Source: Liriodendron chinense (taxonomy: Eukaryota > Streptophyta > Magnoliopsida > Magnoliales > Magnoliaceae). From it: a stretch of DNA of 64,000 nt. Position 1 is the stretch's first letter. Each line of letters starts with the position of its first letter. Below are positions 46,262 to 58,756 of the stretch, one piece after another. The position numbers and the translations under genes were made by a program. The stretch is taken from NCBI GenBank assembly GCA_003013855.2, contig PVNU02000924.1, positions 186,001 through 250,000 of the forward strand, given 5' to 3'. Below the pieces are notes generated by a model. It saw only the letters and a list, made by a program, of their open reading frames with translations, did not search any database and had not been told where the DNA came from.

Positions 46262-47780
46262 TGTTTCTATAATTTCTTGTAAGCATTGATCTAGTGTGAA
46301 TTCATGGTGCCTTATTAAAATGTAAATTTTTGCGTGGGGACCAAGTTAATTACACTACCTATACTCAAGGTGAAGGGCCGATTCAGTAGTGACGCCACCA
46401 GTACCCACCTCAGTACTGCTCGTCACAGGGAAAGCTCTATGGCCCACCATAATAATATGTGTTTTATCTGCGCCCTTATCTTAGGGCATGAACCAAAAAA
46501 TGAAGCAGATCATATCTAAATATCAGGTGGATCACACCACAGGAAACAGTACACGTACCATTAATTAAACACTTCCTAGGGCCTACTGTAATGCTTATTT
46601 TCCATCCAACCTGTTGATCAGGTCACATAGACATAGGGCATGATCCCCGTAACGAAGCAGACCCAAATCTCGGGAGGGTACATACATCAAAGCAGGATCT
46701 TACAGTCCTTTTCCAGCATCGACCAGTTCCAAGTTGGGTACTGGCCGTGTCGCTACCGAATCCCAGTCCCAAGGTGAACCACTTGATAAGATTCCATTTT
46801 GGAGTGCACCCAACCCTGATATGACATTGATCCTATGATTGTCCAGCATGGTAGTTGAGGTGGTTATTCTACCCGTTTTGATAGGCAATGGCTCGGGATC
46901 TATTCTTTCCTGGGTTTTCCCAGAGGTCAGGTTCCTAGAGCCAGTGGCCCTGATGCCCTTCGAAAAAATGGCTTAGGATAAGAATTGTAGGACCATTTCT
47001 ACTCCAGACATCCATTTTATACGCTCATTGTACGTGTGTGTGTGTGTGTGTGTGTACGGTTCACTAAGGATTTTAGTTATCACAAGTGGGCTTATGATTG
47101 ATTAGTTCAGGTGATCCATCTGTTGCATTCCACTGGGATCGAAGGTCTCCCAACCAAAATGGGATTTTCCCAATTGAATGGTTGATTGAATTTTTTACAA
47201 TCTTTTTCTATTTTTTTAATTCCATGAGAAGCCAACATGGACTAAAGTTCGTTAAGTCTGAGCTTTAAATCAAGTTAGAAATAGTGCTTAGATCTTCTGC
47301 CTCAAGAATAGGCAATTTTACTTAAGTTCACTGCAATGTAGAAACTTCATTGACGGTGAAAAACGTTTTCTTTGCCATCCATTCGCTTGGGATTTTTCTT
47401 TGTTACTTTTTGTTAGAGGCTAGTTCCGTGTCGTAACTAATTAGTTTCTAGATCTGGGCCATGGTCTATCCAATCCCTTGATCTGATGACCTCTATCATG
47501 GATGGACCATTCTCCAAAATCTCCTAATTAATTAAAAGACCCTAGCCATCAATTAGTCTTTCCTCGATTGAATGTATTTTGTTCATGAATTTCCTTTTAC
47601 CATGTATTTGCACACTTACGACAGAAAGGTTAGAGTTCGCCAATTGAAAGGATATTTGAATGGTCCATCACCATTATGGGGGCCATCAGGTCAATTGCTT
47701 GGGTACGCCAACCATGGCCCTGTTGTGTCACACCCAAAAGGTTAACCTTTTAGGTGATCTTTGTTTATAATTCTATTGTT

Positions 47781-47783
<3 letters not shown>
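46262..47783. other. Intergenic sequence with a MITE remnant and a GT microsatellite
   Basis: At 46430-46660 the familiar MITE phrases appear (GGCCCACCATAATAATATGT, CATCCAACCTGTTGATCAGG), but no clean terminal repeats are found. (GT)n lies at about 47035-47055. No gene is supported. Confidence 0.45.

Positions 47784-47851
<68 letters not shown>
47784..47851. repeat. (TA)n microsatellite
   Basis: A pure TA run of about 68 bp directly abuts the left end of the palindrome-cored MITE at 47851. Confidence 0.95.
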
Positions 47852-47854
<3 letters not shown>

Positions 47855-48832
47855 AAATGGTATGAGGTTGACCTCATGGGAGCTTCCCATGAGGTGGAGC
47901 TCTGTGGGCCCCACAATGATCTATGTAGGACATTCACATTGTGCATTTGGTTGGTCCCCTCTTACTTATGAGATTTCCCAAAAATCAGTTGTGTCCGAAA
48001 TTCGAGTGGGTCATACCATCTGAAACCGTGTAAAATAATGCCTAAAACATCTAAAAGCATTTGGTGGGCTACCTTAATTTGAATAACTAAAACTTGGTGT
48101 GATTGCTCATTCAAGTGGGATACACACAATGGATGGGCTGGATGTGCGAACCACATCTCAGCGAGCCTTATAAACGATCATGAAGGTTTCAATAGGTGGT
48201 TAGCTACTCTCAATTGTTGTCTGTGACATGTAGGGCTGTAAATGGGTTAGCAGACCCGATGGGCTACCTGGACCCAACCCATTTAGACCCGACCCAGACC
48301 CCCCATTTGTTAAATGGTACGGGTCTAGGTCCAAGAACAGACCCAGTTGCGAAACGGGTCTGGGTTTAGTTTCCTTTATATTAGGCCCAACTCAACCCGA
48401 CCCGACCCGAACCCATTTAGTAAGTGGGCGGGTTTGGTCTATGTTTCAAGGGACCCATCCAGCCCAAACCCCTCCAAACCCAGTTTTAAGCCTTGTAAAA
48501 AAACTTGCATACTCGATCCAGACCTGGACCCATTAAACCTGACCCATTTATAAATGGGTTTGATAGGTTGACTCGGACTTGACCCGAGTAAACCCGCCCA
48601 TTTAGTAAAAGGGTCTAGGTCTAAAATTTGGACCTAGTCCCATTTAGTAAATGGGTGGGTTTGGTTTTGGCTAAACCCACCCCGAACTCGACCATTTACC
48701 GCCCTAGTGACATGGTGTACTTAAGTCATGGATTGGCCTGATTTTTAGGCTCATGGCCCACCACGGAATAACTGATGGGATTCGGGGTTCCAAATATAAA
48801 TCATGGTGGGGCCCACAAAGCCCAACCTCATC
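47851..48832. mobile_element. Palindrome-cored MITE copy 1, interrupted by a hAT MITE
   Basis: The left end reads GGGAAATGGTATGAGGTTGACC, then CTCATGGGAGCTTCCCATGAG, a hairpin core, and TGTGGGCCCCACAATGAT. The right end is ATCATGGTGGGGCCCACAAA. The interior is disrupted at 48231-48706 by a complete hAT MITE. Related copies lie at 56041, 56580, 57157 and 58812. Confidence 0.75.
48231..48706. mobile_element. hAT-type MITE with a perfect 8-bp target duplication
   Basis: It starts TAGGGCTGTAAATGG and ends CCATTTACCGCCCTA, an inverted terminal repeat with one mismatch. GTGACATG flanks both sides (48223-48230 and 48707-48714). The 476-bp interior is built of GACCCGACCC and ACCCATTTAGTAAATGGG-like motifs in both orientations. 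There is no transposase, so it must be moved by an autonomous hAT element elsewhere. Confidence 0.93.
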
Positions 48833-48851
48833 GTGTGTGTGTGTGTGTGTG

Positions 48852-48860
<9 letters not shown>

Positions 48861-48914
<54 letters not shown>

Positions 48915-49300
48915 GGGACTACTCACCTACGCACTTCTCTCACAAGAACTCATGAGCACTTTTTAAATGCTCATCATAAGTGATGTGAGCCGTAAAGCCT
49001 TAAATATGAATCGTTCAGGTGATGCAGCACCCTAAAAAACCCCATGGGCCCAATTTTTACCCTGATCCAGAACTTTGGTAGGCCATGAAATAAGGAAACA
49101 GTTTCCTCCCTTAATTTGCCTCTCTCTTTGCCATAGCCTACTAGAGCTCTGGATCAAGATGAAAGTTGGGCCCCTGGGGTTTTTTGGGGTGCTGCATCAC
49201 GTGGATGGTTTAGACTTAAGGCTTTACAGCTCACATCACTTATGATGAGCACTCAAAAAGTGCTCACGAGTTCTCATGAGAGAAGTGCGTAAGTGAGTAT

Positions 49301-49383
<83 letters not shown>
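48861..49383. mobile_element. Fold-back MITE with microsatellite ends, copy 1
   Basis: The outer ends are (TA)n(GA)n on the left (48861-48914) and (CT)n(TA)n on the right (about 49301-49383), which are exact inverted equivalents. The body is a long inverted repeat: CGCACTTCTCTCA...ACTCATGAGCACTTTTT on the left and AAAAAGTGCTCACGAGTTCT...GAGAAGTGCG on the right. Between the arms is GCAGCACCCTAAAAAACCCC and its inverted copy. A (GT)n run directly precedes it. Confidence 0.8.
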
Positions 49384-49386
<3 letters not shown>

Positions 49387-50140
49387 TCTAAAGTAAAAAA
49401 CTCAAATCTAAAAATCTCCCAACAATCTTTTGAACCGAGAAATTGGTGAGAATGAAATTTGTAATTATTTTTCGAGTTTTTTTTTTTTTTTTTCCATATA
49501 ACCATTTCAATTTGTAACACTATAAAAAAAATAATAATAAATAAATAAATAAATAAACCTTTATTTTATTTATTTTGTAGGAAACTCCTTCATTTCACCT
49601 TGAACAAGTTAAATGCAATGTCATTAATAACTTTTCAGAAATACAATTTTACCCTTGGTATAAAGTGAAAAGTCACCATGTAGGATCCTACATTAGAGAT
49701 CCAGGCCATTCATCTTGTCATTTTCTTCCTCGTCTTCTTCTTCTTCTTCTTTTGAAGTAAAGAGAGCAATAACATATTGAGAGGAAAAACTCAAGAGAGA
49801 AATCAAGATATTTTGAGAATGAATAAGTGTGATTTTGGAGAGCGAGATCGAGAGATTTTAGGGAGATAAAGACGGAGAGATATATGGAATTTTGAGAGAG
49901 AGATTGCTAGGTATAGTAAACTATGTTGTTTAAAGTGACCAAAAATGATCTTTTTCTCTTTAAGCTAACCTTGTTAGTTCAAAAGTGATGGAATGGGACG
50001 TACAGTTCATTAAAGTTAAAAATGATGGGGGTTTATATACAAATATGGAAAACAAGGGTTTATTTACAATATACAAAATATGGAAGAGCTATATTGAAAA
50101 AATTAGGACTATATTAAAAATGTAATAAAAGCAAAGGTAC
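49384..50140. other. AT-rich intergenic sequence
   Basis: Short A, T and AATA runs and a (CTT)n near 49735 are the only structures noticed. No gene is supported. Confidence 0.4.
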
Positions 50141-50148
50141 TGCCCAAG

Positions 50149-50409
50149 TAGGGCTAGTCATGAGCCGAGTCAGCTCAAGAAACTCGATCGACTCGAGTGG
50201 AAAGAAACTTGCCTCGACTCAGTGGGACAAGTCAAGCCAAGCTTCATTTAGGAGCTCGAGTCAGAAATCGAGTCAAGTTCGAGCATTGGGTCACTCAACT
50301 CGACTCGCCTTGAAACTCGACTCGATTCAAGCTCGACTCAGCTCGACCTTGACTAAACTCGTTTCATATAGATATTTGTTAAAAAATATCGTAATCTTAT
50401 TATTTATTG

Positions 50410-50463
<54 letters not shown>

Positions 50464-51226
50464 CATTGGGGTCCAAGCTTAGGACATATAAAACCCTCAC
50501 ACGTTGGGGGGGTTTCTTAATCCTACTATTTTGTTTAGGTAAAAACATTCCTTGTTCAGCATACCTGATGGATTGAGTAATTTCAAGTAGAAAACATGGT
50601 GAGCATACAGTGGCTGTGTGTTTTACACACTGCATAAAACAGGTGCTATGGTGAGACCACACACCATACACATCTACAAAACAGGGACTATGGTAAGACC
50701 AAACACCATATGTAGCTATTGATTCCAATTTTACGAGGGAGGTGGTGCATCTGATCCATGAATTAGCTGGGCCTCATCATGAAGATGGTTTGCACAATAA
50801 TCAGTGCAGTCCATTCATGTGGTGAGCTATGCATGTACTGTGTTAATTTATGGTTCAGAAAATGTTACTAGTGGTCTGCATTCAATGCGTATGTGACCTA
50901 GCTAATGAAAAAATTGATCAAAGCTAGGCCATTTAAATGGTGGGGTCTCACATGTAGAAATACTATTCTCCCCTTATACATGTATGACTTCTTGATGTTG
51001 TTGACTTTTAATTTGTATTTTGTAGCAAAAAATATAATAAATTGAGGTGTGAGCAAGCTCGACTCAACTCGATCCAGTAGCTCGCCGCGAGCTCGCCTCA
51101 AAAGGTTTAGCAAACAAGGCAAGCTCCAATGGTAAGCTCGAGGGTGAGCTCGAGTCGAGGAGAGCACGGACGAGTTAAGCCAAGCTTGGCCCACCTCGAC
51201 TCGACTCGGCTCGATGAACATCCCTA
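50149..51226. mobile_element. Non-autonomous hAT element rich in CTCGACTCG
   Basis: The left terminus TAGGGCTAGTCATGAGCCGA pairs imperfectly with the right terminus TCGGCTCGATGAACATCCCTA. An exact 8-bp duplication, TGCCCAAG, flanks it (50141-50148 and 51227-51234), as expected for hAT. Sub-terminal zones (50160-50360 and 51050-51205) are packed with CTCGACTCG and AGCTCGAG palindromic motifs, which may be transposase-binding sites. A (CT)n of about 57 bp lies at 50404-50460. No transposase is encoded. Confidence 0.93.
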
Positions 51227-51234
51227 TGCCCAAG

Positions 51235-51973
51235 CATGTCGGAACAATGCGGTTTTAAGGCTGATTCCAACAAAGGAGCATGGTTTGGAAGGCCATGGAA
51301 TGCATAAACTACTTCAAACCTATTATCACTTTTCCCCCTTTGGTGCCTATGACCAATATGCTCTACATGTAGTTCAAGAATGAAGTGATCTAATGGTGCA
51401 TGTGAATTGGTATAAAATAAATAAATAAATAAATAAATATCAGGCCACTTTACTCATTTGGAAGCCACTACTAAACAATAACAACTAATTGTCAAGAAAA
51501 TTTGCTTAAGAACATGCTAATGTAATGGGTGCATGGATGAATGAGAGGAGATCACCATCTTCCTTTTAAAAAATAGCTTTTGAATCTACAAAGAAAGAGA
51601 AATCTCTAAAACAATAAATAAAAATTTATATTATTGATGAATGCTTGTGTTCAAAGACTTCTCACATAAGTCCTAAATCCTAAATTAGTAATTTTTCTGA
51701 ACAATAAACTTTTACAAAATAATAAATTTATTAAAAGAATTTGAATCCTCTGTTTACTACAAACAAAAAATCCTTAGTTGTAGCATTTTGATTGGTTCAC
51801 ATCATCATATAGGTTTGCAACCACATCACATCCTCAGTGCAACCTCATCATACTGACGTGGACCAATAAAAAGATTGTAAATAGGAATTTCCTGTTTTAC
51901 AGCTAATAGAAGATCCGGACTCTTACTAAAAATAATAAATGACTTATAAACTAATCTAAAGTCTTTCTTATAA
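51235..51973. other. Intergenic AT-rich sequence
   Basis: Nothing coding is recognised. A short (AAAT)n run lies near 51415-51437. Confidence 0.4.
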
Positions 51974-52357
51974 CTAAAATAAAGACTTTAAGTTATTTCT
52001 AGACTTTCCAAACTCTAAAACTATTAGAAAGCAAATTGAAATTTAATAAAAATAGTAAAAATTAACTTAAAATTCAAAATTAATCCCTCAAACGACCTTA
52101 TTTTGAAAAATCATTTAGGAACTACTCGGTTTTGCCATTGGCCACCATATCAAGCTAGTCTATAGCTAAAATAAAGACTTTAAGTTATTTCTAGAGTTTC
52201 CAAACTCTAAAACTATTAGAAAGCAAATTGAAATTTAATAAAAATAGTAAAAATTAACTTAAAATTCAAAATTAATCCCTCAAACGACCTTATTTTGAAA
52301 AATCATTTAGGAACTACTCGGTTTTGCCATTGGCCACCATATCGAGCTCGTCTATAG
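51974..52357. repeat. 192-bp near-perfect tandem duplication
   Basis: Two copies, 51974-52165 and 52166-52357, start CTAAAATAAAGACTTTAAG and end with GTCTATAG. I see three substitutions between them (GACTTTCC/GAGTTTCC and AAGCTAG/GAGCTCG). No reading frame runs through it. Confidence 0.93.
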
Positions 52358-53839
52358 CTTTTCAATGACATAATATATGCCAAACAAATAACATAATAAC
52401 ATAATGTAAAATTATGACCTTCAAAACCTATAATATTACACACTTGACCCTTGATCAAACTTTTTAGGCCTATTTCTTTCGATCCTATCCGTCCGTGTGA
52501 ATTTCATTAACTTTATCCTACATCTCATGCTTGACATGCTGACAAATGGATTAATTTGCATGATTTTTTTACGCTAGCTCACCTCCATAGTTAGGCCTCA
52601 ATTTTGCATGGCTCGGTGCATGTTCGATCTTTGGGCTATTAAAGGTGATGTACTCTCTCACCTTTATATTAAAAAGAAAAATAAAGAAAACAAAAATGAG
52701 AAAAAGAGGGTTTTATGATGAAAAGAAAGAACGAGACTATGGAGGTAGTTTTGTAAAGCTGCATGCTCATGTGGTGTTCATAAGAAAGGGAGCAAGAGAC
52801 CTCCTTGCCTTCAGCATAGAGATTGGAGTTGCAATGAGAAAAACTTCAATACACTGGTAGAATATGGTAATTACCGTATGTTGAAGTTGCATGGTCCACC
52901 CATGATGTTTAGTTGGAATCCAAACCGTGAATCGGTTGCAGCAATTCATGTTTATTGTACGTCAGAAGAATGATCTTAATCCAAAATATTGTAGGTGGGA
53001 TGTAGGGAACATTTTAAAATCATGCCCCCTTTTTTTTTAAATCATGCCTAAAATCTGCATATTCACATGGATTGGCCTGAGTTTTGATATGACCCTTCAT
53101 TCTGGTGGCTCTCCTGACGAATGAGTTGGTTGTCATGCGGATATAATATGGTGGACCCCACTTTCCTTCTCAAAGTTTCTGGTGGGTGTTAACCTCTCTA
53201 CATATCTTATTCTTTCCTTCTTGCACTGGCCCACCTAAGTATGGATAAGTCAGGTTTTGGGACATAGGCCTAACACAAGGAGGTGTGTCTAACGCACGAA
53301 TGGGGTGGCACTCACACATCGCAATAGGCCCCACAGCTTCCATAGCCTTCGAACATACTTCCTAGCAATTCACTTCCTCTTCAGCTGTATTGCAGGTGCC
53401 ATACCCACTCGTATGATGATAATGGAACTATGTAGCTGCGAACTAGGGCTACTTGCTACTCTGAAACACATGCTAATGTGAGATGTGTATTGGGCAGGAC
53501 CATTCATCAAGTGGGTGGTACCATGTATGTTCATTATATGGACTGAAGCCAGAAAATCAAGCGAGTCCATTCATCCATTGTGCGGATCTGTACGTTAATT
53601 AATTGTGGACAATTGGTTTTTTCTTTCTTTACATCCATCGATCTCTTTTATCATAAAGATGTAGCATGCTCGATGATCGAACCAGACCAATCAAGACCAC
53701 AACCAATAAATAATGGGGCAGCCCACCAGATGAAGGTCCTGTTCTCATGAGATGATGATGACTTTAATTATTGCAGTCAAATATCAAAGATTTCTGATCA
53801 GCCACTTGAAGACGGTGGGATCTACTAGATGAAATTTCT
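52358..53839. other. Intergenic sequence, no gene seen
   Basis: Short frames lack motifs. Phrases such as GGTGGACCCCACT around 53150 hint at old MITE debris. Confidence 0.4.
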
Positions 53840-54800
53840 TATCCTTTGCTCGATTTCAAATCAATTTTCACGGCATGCACACCTGCTTGGACCTTTCCAT
53901 TCTGAACCTCTTAGGAATTTCTGGAGGATGCCTTTTTTCTTTTTTACAAATAAAATTTTCCTCAATTCATTAGTCATAACACTTTCACTGCTTGTGAAGA
54001 TTACATCATTAACATATAAGGATATCGACAATGCATCCCCTCAGTTATTGTCCTTGATATAAACAACATACTTATTAGGACACTTATGAAGCTAATTACG
54101 GTGAATATATATATGAGTTAGTGCAAGTGTACCATGCTCTTGGAGCTTGCTTGAGGACATGAAGCACTTTTTTGAGTCAGTACACAGGTGGTTGTTTAAT
54201 TTAAACTTCTTGTTTTGGAATGCAATTTAAAACGGCCAATTTGACATCCATTTGATGAATTTTTCACTAATTTTTATCTCTAAAAAATCGACAATTTCAA
54301 TGATTAAATTCAAGCAACGGGATCAAATACCTCATCATAGTCGATATCAGATTTCTGTTTATAGCCTTTCACAACTAGTCTTACTTTATTTCGATCAATA
54401 GACACCTCTACTTTATATTTGGTCTTGTACATTTCAAGCCAATTACTTTGTGCCCTCTTGATGTTGAGTTAGCTTCCACATCTTTTTTTCTGAATTGCTT
54501 TGTCCATGGCTTTCACTTACTTTTCTTCTTTAACTACCTTTTCAAACTTGAGAAGATTAGAATATGAGAATAATACATAGTTAACCAAATTATCTTTACA
54601 ATTAATATTATTATTACAAACTATTTCAAAATCCCTCACATTTGCATACAATCTATATATGCGGGTAGAATTTCTACAAATAATACTTGTGAAAAGTGGC
54701 ACTAAAGGTATAGATGACATGGATGATGATGCCGACATTTGAATATTTGGTGGATGCATGGACTTAGATGTAGGGCGAAGTTAAGGAAAATCTTATGAAC
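53840..54800 (-). pseudogene. Decayed Copia pol fragment (reverse transcriptase)
   Basis: Minus-strand translation from about 54,760 gives a linker (IYRLYANVRDFEIVC). It then gives RT blocks: WVKAMDKAIQKK, YKTKYKVEVSIDRNKVRLV, VKGYKQKSDIDYDEVFDPVA, KKCFMSSSKLQEHGT (for LYGLKQAPRAW) and ISLYVNDVIFTSSE. The last is the YVDD active site with the first D changed to N. Stops and gaps separate the blocks. No LTRs were found next to it, so it is an orphan remnant, distinct from Copia-D. It would be non-functional. Confidence 0.82.
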
Positions 54801-55995
54801 AATCAAGGTCGAAAGAAATCAGGCTAAATTAAGTTCGATCTAAGGGTTTGGCACACACTACAAATTACAATAGTCATAACTTTGTGTTAGGTTATCCATT
54901 TTGTACAGATAATATATTATTAGAAAGCTATTAACAAGCTCTACGACATGGCCAACGGCGAGGGCAATTAGCCCTCAAATTAATTTGCATAATTAGGTCA
55001 TTTTATAAATTAATTTTGAGTTTGAAGTTAAAATTTATTGCATTTAGTAAGTTATGGATTGCAATATTTTTTGGTATTTTAAATTTTGGTCATGAAATAA
55101 CTTAAAGTCCTTAAGAGTCATGGAAAAGAGTTTAAGTGCATTTGAAAGTTGTATATTATTTTTCATAAATTTACTATCTTGGTAAGTTTTATTATTTTGG
55201 AAAGTTATACATTTAGGCTTAGCACTATGAGTTATACAAAACGGATTGGTAGACAAGTCTTATTTAGAACTTCATTAATAGTTATCATTTTTATTTCTTT
55301 GTTTTTAGAGACTTTTCTCTTCCCATGGATTTGAGAGCATTTTTTAAGAAGAGGAAGAAGATGATGATTTATTCTCTTTTATTCATGCACCTACTACATT
55401 AGTTGGCTAATTGATCACCTGGTAACAATACATATTTCCCACCTTACTAAGTAGGTCATCTTTGAAATCAACATGCATCCCAAGCCATTGTTTCTCTTCT
55501 TTAGTACAATTCCAAAACCTTGGCTTCATCTTACTTCACATCTCTACGAAAACTTCAATTATTTGATGACTTTTACGGAGAAAGAACTTTGCCTTTTCAC
55601 AAACAATTCAAATTCTTAAGAAAACGCTCAAAAGATTAAATTTTCCTTTAGAAAATAAATTCATGTCCTCGTATTGAATTTGTCAATCAATGCATTAATT
55701 GTTACCATTCCAATGGCGATCCATCTCACAAATATTTCTACGTGACTTTTCTGCGAAAAAATGGATCTATGTGTAGCTTAAATAATGGCTAAATTACAAC
55801 GATGACTAAAGCATGATGTGCTTTTGCCATAGTTCATCTTGATGTATGCACAATAGGCATACGTGTAGATATATCTCAGCCATCCAGATCCTGGCCCCAC
55901 TAGAGATTGACCGTATCCCCAATGCACTTCCTTAGCGTGGAGTTAATTCCACAAGCGTGTAAAGCTCTGCCAATCCAGACGGACAAGATGTCACC

Positions 55996-56000
<5 letters not shown>
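54801..56000. other. Intergenic AT-rich sequence
   Basis: This may include further decayed Copia material next to the pol fragment, but no block is convincing. It ends at a (CT)n(TA)n microsatellite (about 56001-56041). Confidence 0.4.
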
Positions 56001-56040
<40 letters not shown>

Positions 56041-56041
<1 letters not shown>

Positions 56042-56498
56042 GGGAAAAGTTACTATGCGGTCGACCTCATGGGAAGTTCCCATGAGGTCGAGCTGTGTGG
56101 GCCCCGCTGAGATGTGTGGTGGGCATCCACACCATGCATTTTGTGCGTCCCCTGTTGATTATGGGATTTCCAAAAAATCATCTGTATGTAGAACTCATGT
56201 GGGCTATACCAACTGAAAGAGTGTAAAATCATGCTTACAACATCTAAAATCACTTGTTGGGCCCACTTGAGTTTTGGATATGGTTGAAACTTGGTGTGAC
56301 CTCTTATTTAAGTGGGACAGGAACAATAGATGGGCTGGATCTCTCAACCACATCTTAGTCGGTTCTATAAACGATCATAAAGGTTTGAATGGGTGGATAT
56401 CTACTCTTAACTGTTGTCTATGGTGTGGCCCACCCAAGTCATGGATTGGCCTCCGTTTTAGGCCCATGGCCCACCACGGAATGGTGTATCTAATTGAT

Positions 56499-56500
<2 letters not shown>
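56041..56500. mobile_element. Palindrome-cored MITE copy 2
   Basis: It starts right after a (TA)n run. A perfect hairpin, GACCTCATGGGAA-G-TTCCCATGAGGTC (56063-56089), is followed by GAGCTGTGTGGGCCCCGC. The copy stops at GGCCCACCACGG...GATGG and is followed by a new (TA)n run, so its right terminus is missing. Confidence 0.72.

Positions 56501-56579
<79 letters not shown>
56501..56579. repeat. (TA)n microsatellite
   Basis: A pure TA run of about 79 bp between two MITE copies. Tyr-Ile reading frames on both strands are artefacts of it. Confidence 0.95.
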
Positions 56580-56581
<2 letters not shown>

Positions 56582-57094
56582 AAATGGTACTATAAGGTCG
56601 AGTTGTGTGGGCCCCACCGGGATGTGGATCGAACATCTACTCCATCAGTTAGATGCACGATTTAATAGTGGGCCACGGGCTAAAAACTCAAGTCAATCCA
56701 TGACTTAGGTGGGCCACACTACATACAATAGTTGGGAGGGGTTATCCACCCATTAAAACCTTCATGATCATTGATTGGGCTCACCGAGATGTGGTTCACA
56801 AATCCAGCCCATTCATTATGTGTGTTCCACTTATACAAGGGGTTAGGCCAGATTTTCGGAACATCCAAAACTCAAGTGGGCCCCACCAAGTGATTTTAGA
56901 TATTTTAGGCATGTCTTCACATGGTTTTAGATGCTACGGCCCACCTAAGTTCTGTATACGGCTGATTTTTGGGGTATCCAATAACCTAAAGGGGACACAT
57001 CAAATGCAAGATGTTGACGTCCGACCCACATCACGGTGGGGCCCACACAGCTCGACCTCATGGGAAGTTCCCATGAGGTTGACCTCATGGTACC

Positions 57095-57100
<6 letters not shown>
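56580..57100. mobile_element. Palindrome-cored MITE copy 3, both ends present
   Basis: The left end GGAAATGGTACTATAAGGTC pairs with the right end (GACCTCATGGTACCATTTC). The right side holds the hairpin ACCTCATGGGAA-G-TTCCCATGAGGT (57055-57079); the left side lacks it. Both sides keep the GTGGGCCCCACC signature (56606 and, inverted, 57036). (TA)n runs border both ends. Confidence 0.8.

Positions 57101-57156
<56 letters not shown>
57101..57156. repeat. (TA)n microsatellite
   Basis: A TA run of about 56 bp separates MITE copies 3 and 4. Confidence 0.95.
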
Positions 57157-57160
<4 letters not shown>

Positions 57161-57637
57161 TCGAGCTTATGGGAAGTTCCAATGAGGTCGAGCTGTGTGG
57201 GCTCAACTGTGATGGGCATCTACACCATCACTGAGATGCATTATTCTAGGGCGGGCCATGAACCTAAAACTCAGGCGAATCCATGACTTGGGTGGGCCAC
57301 ACCATAGACAACAGTTAAAGTGGATATCAACCCATTGACATCTTTATGATCATTTATAGAATCAACTGAGATGTGGTTGAGAAATCCAGCTCATCCATTG
57401 TGTGTGTCCCACCTAAATAAGAGGTCAAACCAAGTTTCAACTGTATCCAAAACTCAGGTGGGCCTTAACAAGTGCTTTAAGATATTGTAGGCATAATTTT
57501 ACAACCTTTCAGTTGGTATGGCCCACTTGACTTCAAGTAACAGCTGATTTTTTTGTATGCCATAACCAATATTGTACCCACCAAATTCATGGTGTGGATG
57601 CCCATCACACATCACAGTAGGGCCCACATAACGCATC
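57157..57637. mobile_element. Palindrome-cored MITE copy 4, diverged
   Basis: The left end GCGGTCGAGCTTATGGGAAGTTCCAATGAGG has a damaged hairpin. The right side ends CACAGTAGGGCCCACATAACG. The middle follows copies 2 and 3 (GATGTGGTTGAGAAATCCAG, CCACCTAAATAAGAGG). Confidence 0.68.
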
Positions 57638-57978
57638 GGTTCTAACGAGATCTCCCAATCACTTTTTCAAGGCTCATCACATGTGATGTGAGCCTAAACT
57701 CTGAGCCGTCCACGTGATGCAGCACACCAAAAAACCCTTTGGGCCCAAGTTTTAACTTGATCCAAAACTCTAGTAGGTCGTACCAGAGAGAGAGAGAGAG
57801 AGAAATCAAGGGAGGAAACTGCTTCCTTCCTCTGTGGCCAACCAAAGTTCTGGACCAAGTTGAAAGTTGGGTCATGGAAGGTTTTTAGGGTGCTACATCA
57901 CATGGACGGCTCAAATTTTAGGCTCACATCATGTGTGATGAACCCTGAAAAAGTGCACACGAGTTCACTTGCGAACCA
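57638..57978. mobile_element. Fold-back MITE related to the microsatellite-ended family, copy 2
   Basis: The left arm CACTTTTTCAAGGCTCATCACATGTGATGTG pairs with the right arm CACATCATGTGTGATGAACCCTGAAAAAGTG. Here the (GA)n run is internal (57786-57803), not terminal. Confidence 0.68.
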
Positions 57979-58140
57979 TCTCTCACGAGAACTCGTGAAA
58001 ACTTTTTGAGGACTCATCACATGTGATGTGTCTCCAAAATTTGAGTTATCGACGTGATGCAGCACCCCAAAAAACCCCAGGCCCAACTTTCAACCTGATT
58101 CACAAATTTGGTGGGCCATGGCAAAAGGAAACAGTTTCCT

Positions 58141-58180
<40 letters not shown>

Positions 58181-58330
58181 CCTATGGCTCACCAGAGATC
58201 TAGATTAGGTTGAAAGTTGGGCCTCAGGGTTTTTTTAGGGTGCTGCATCATGTGGACAGCTCAGATTTTGGAAAAACATCACATGTGATGAATCCGCAAA
58301 AAGTTCTCATGAAAGATGGTTTACACCTGA
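57979..58330. mobile_element. Fold-back MITE related to the microsatellite-ended family, copy 3
   Basis: The left arm (ACTCGTGAAAACTTTTTGAGG, CACATGTGATG) pairs with the right arm (CATCACATGTGATGAATCCGC, AAAAAGTTCTCATGA). A (CT)n run lies in the centre (58144-58177). It abuts copy 2 head-to-tail. Confidence 0.68.
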
Positions 58331-58331
58331 G

Positions 58332-58383
<52 letters not shown>

Positions 58384-58756
58384 TGCTCACCAGTACACTT
58401 CTCTCAAGAGAACTTGTGAGCACTTTTTAATGGCTCATCGCACATGACGTGAGCCCAAAATCTGAGCCGTCCACGTGACGCAGCACCCCAAAAAACCTCC
58501 AACGCCCATCTTTCAACTTGTTCCAAAACTTTGGTGGGCCATGAAAGAAGGAAATAGTTTCCTCCCTTGATTTGCCTCTTGCTTTCTGCTGCGGCCCACT
58601 AGAGTTTTGGATCAAGTTGAAAGATGGGACTTAGAGGTTTTTCGGAGTGCTGCATCACATGGACGGCTCAGATTTTAATTAGGCTCACATCATGTGCAAT
58701 GAGCCATGAAAAAGTGCTCACGAGTCTCTCATGAGAGAAGTGCCCACGTGAGCCTT

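Noticed and set aside
56375..57234. Tyr-Ile repeat proteins on both strands
   Set aside because: They are translations of (TA)n microsatellites and MITEs.
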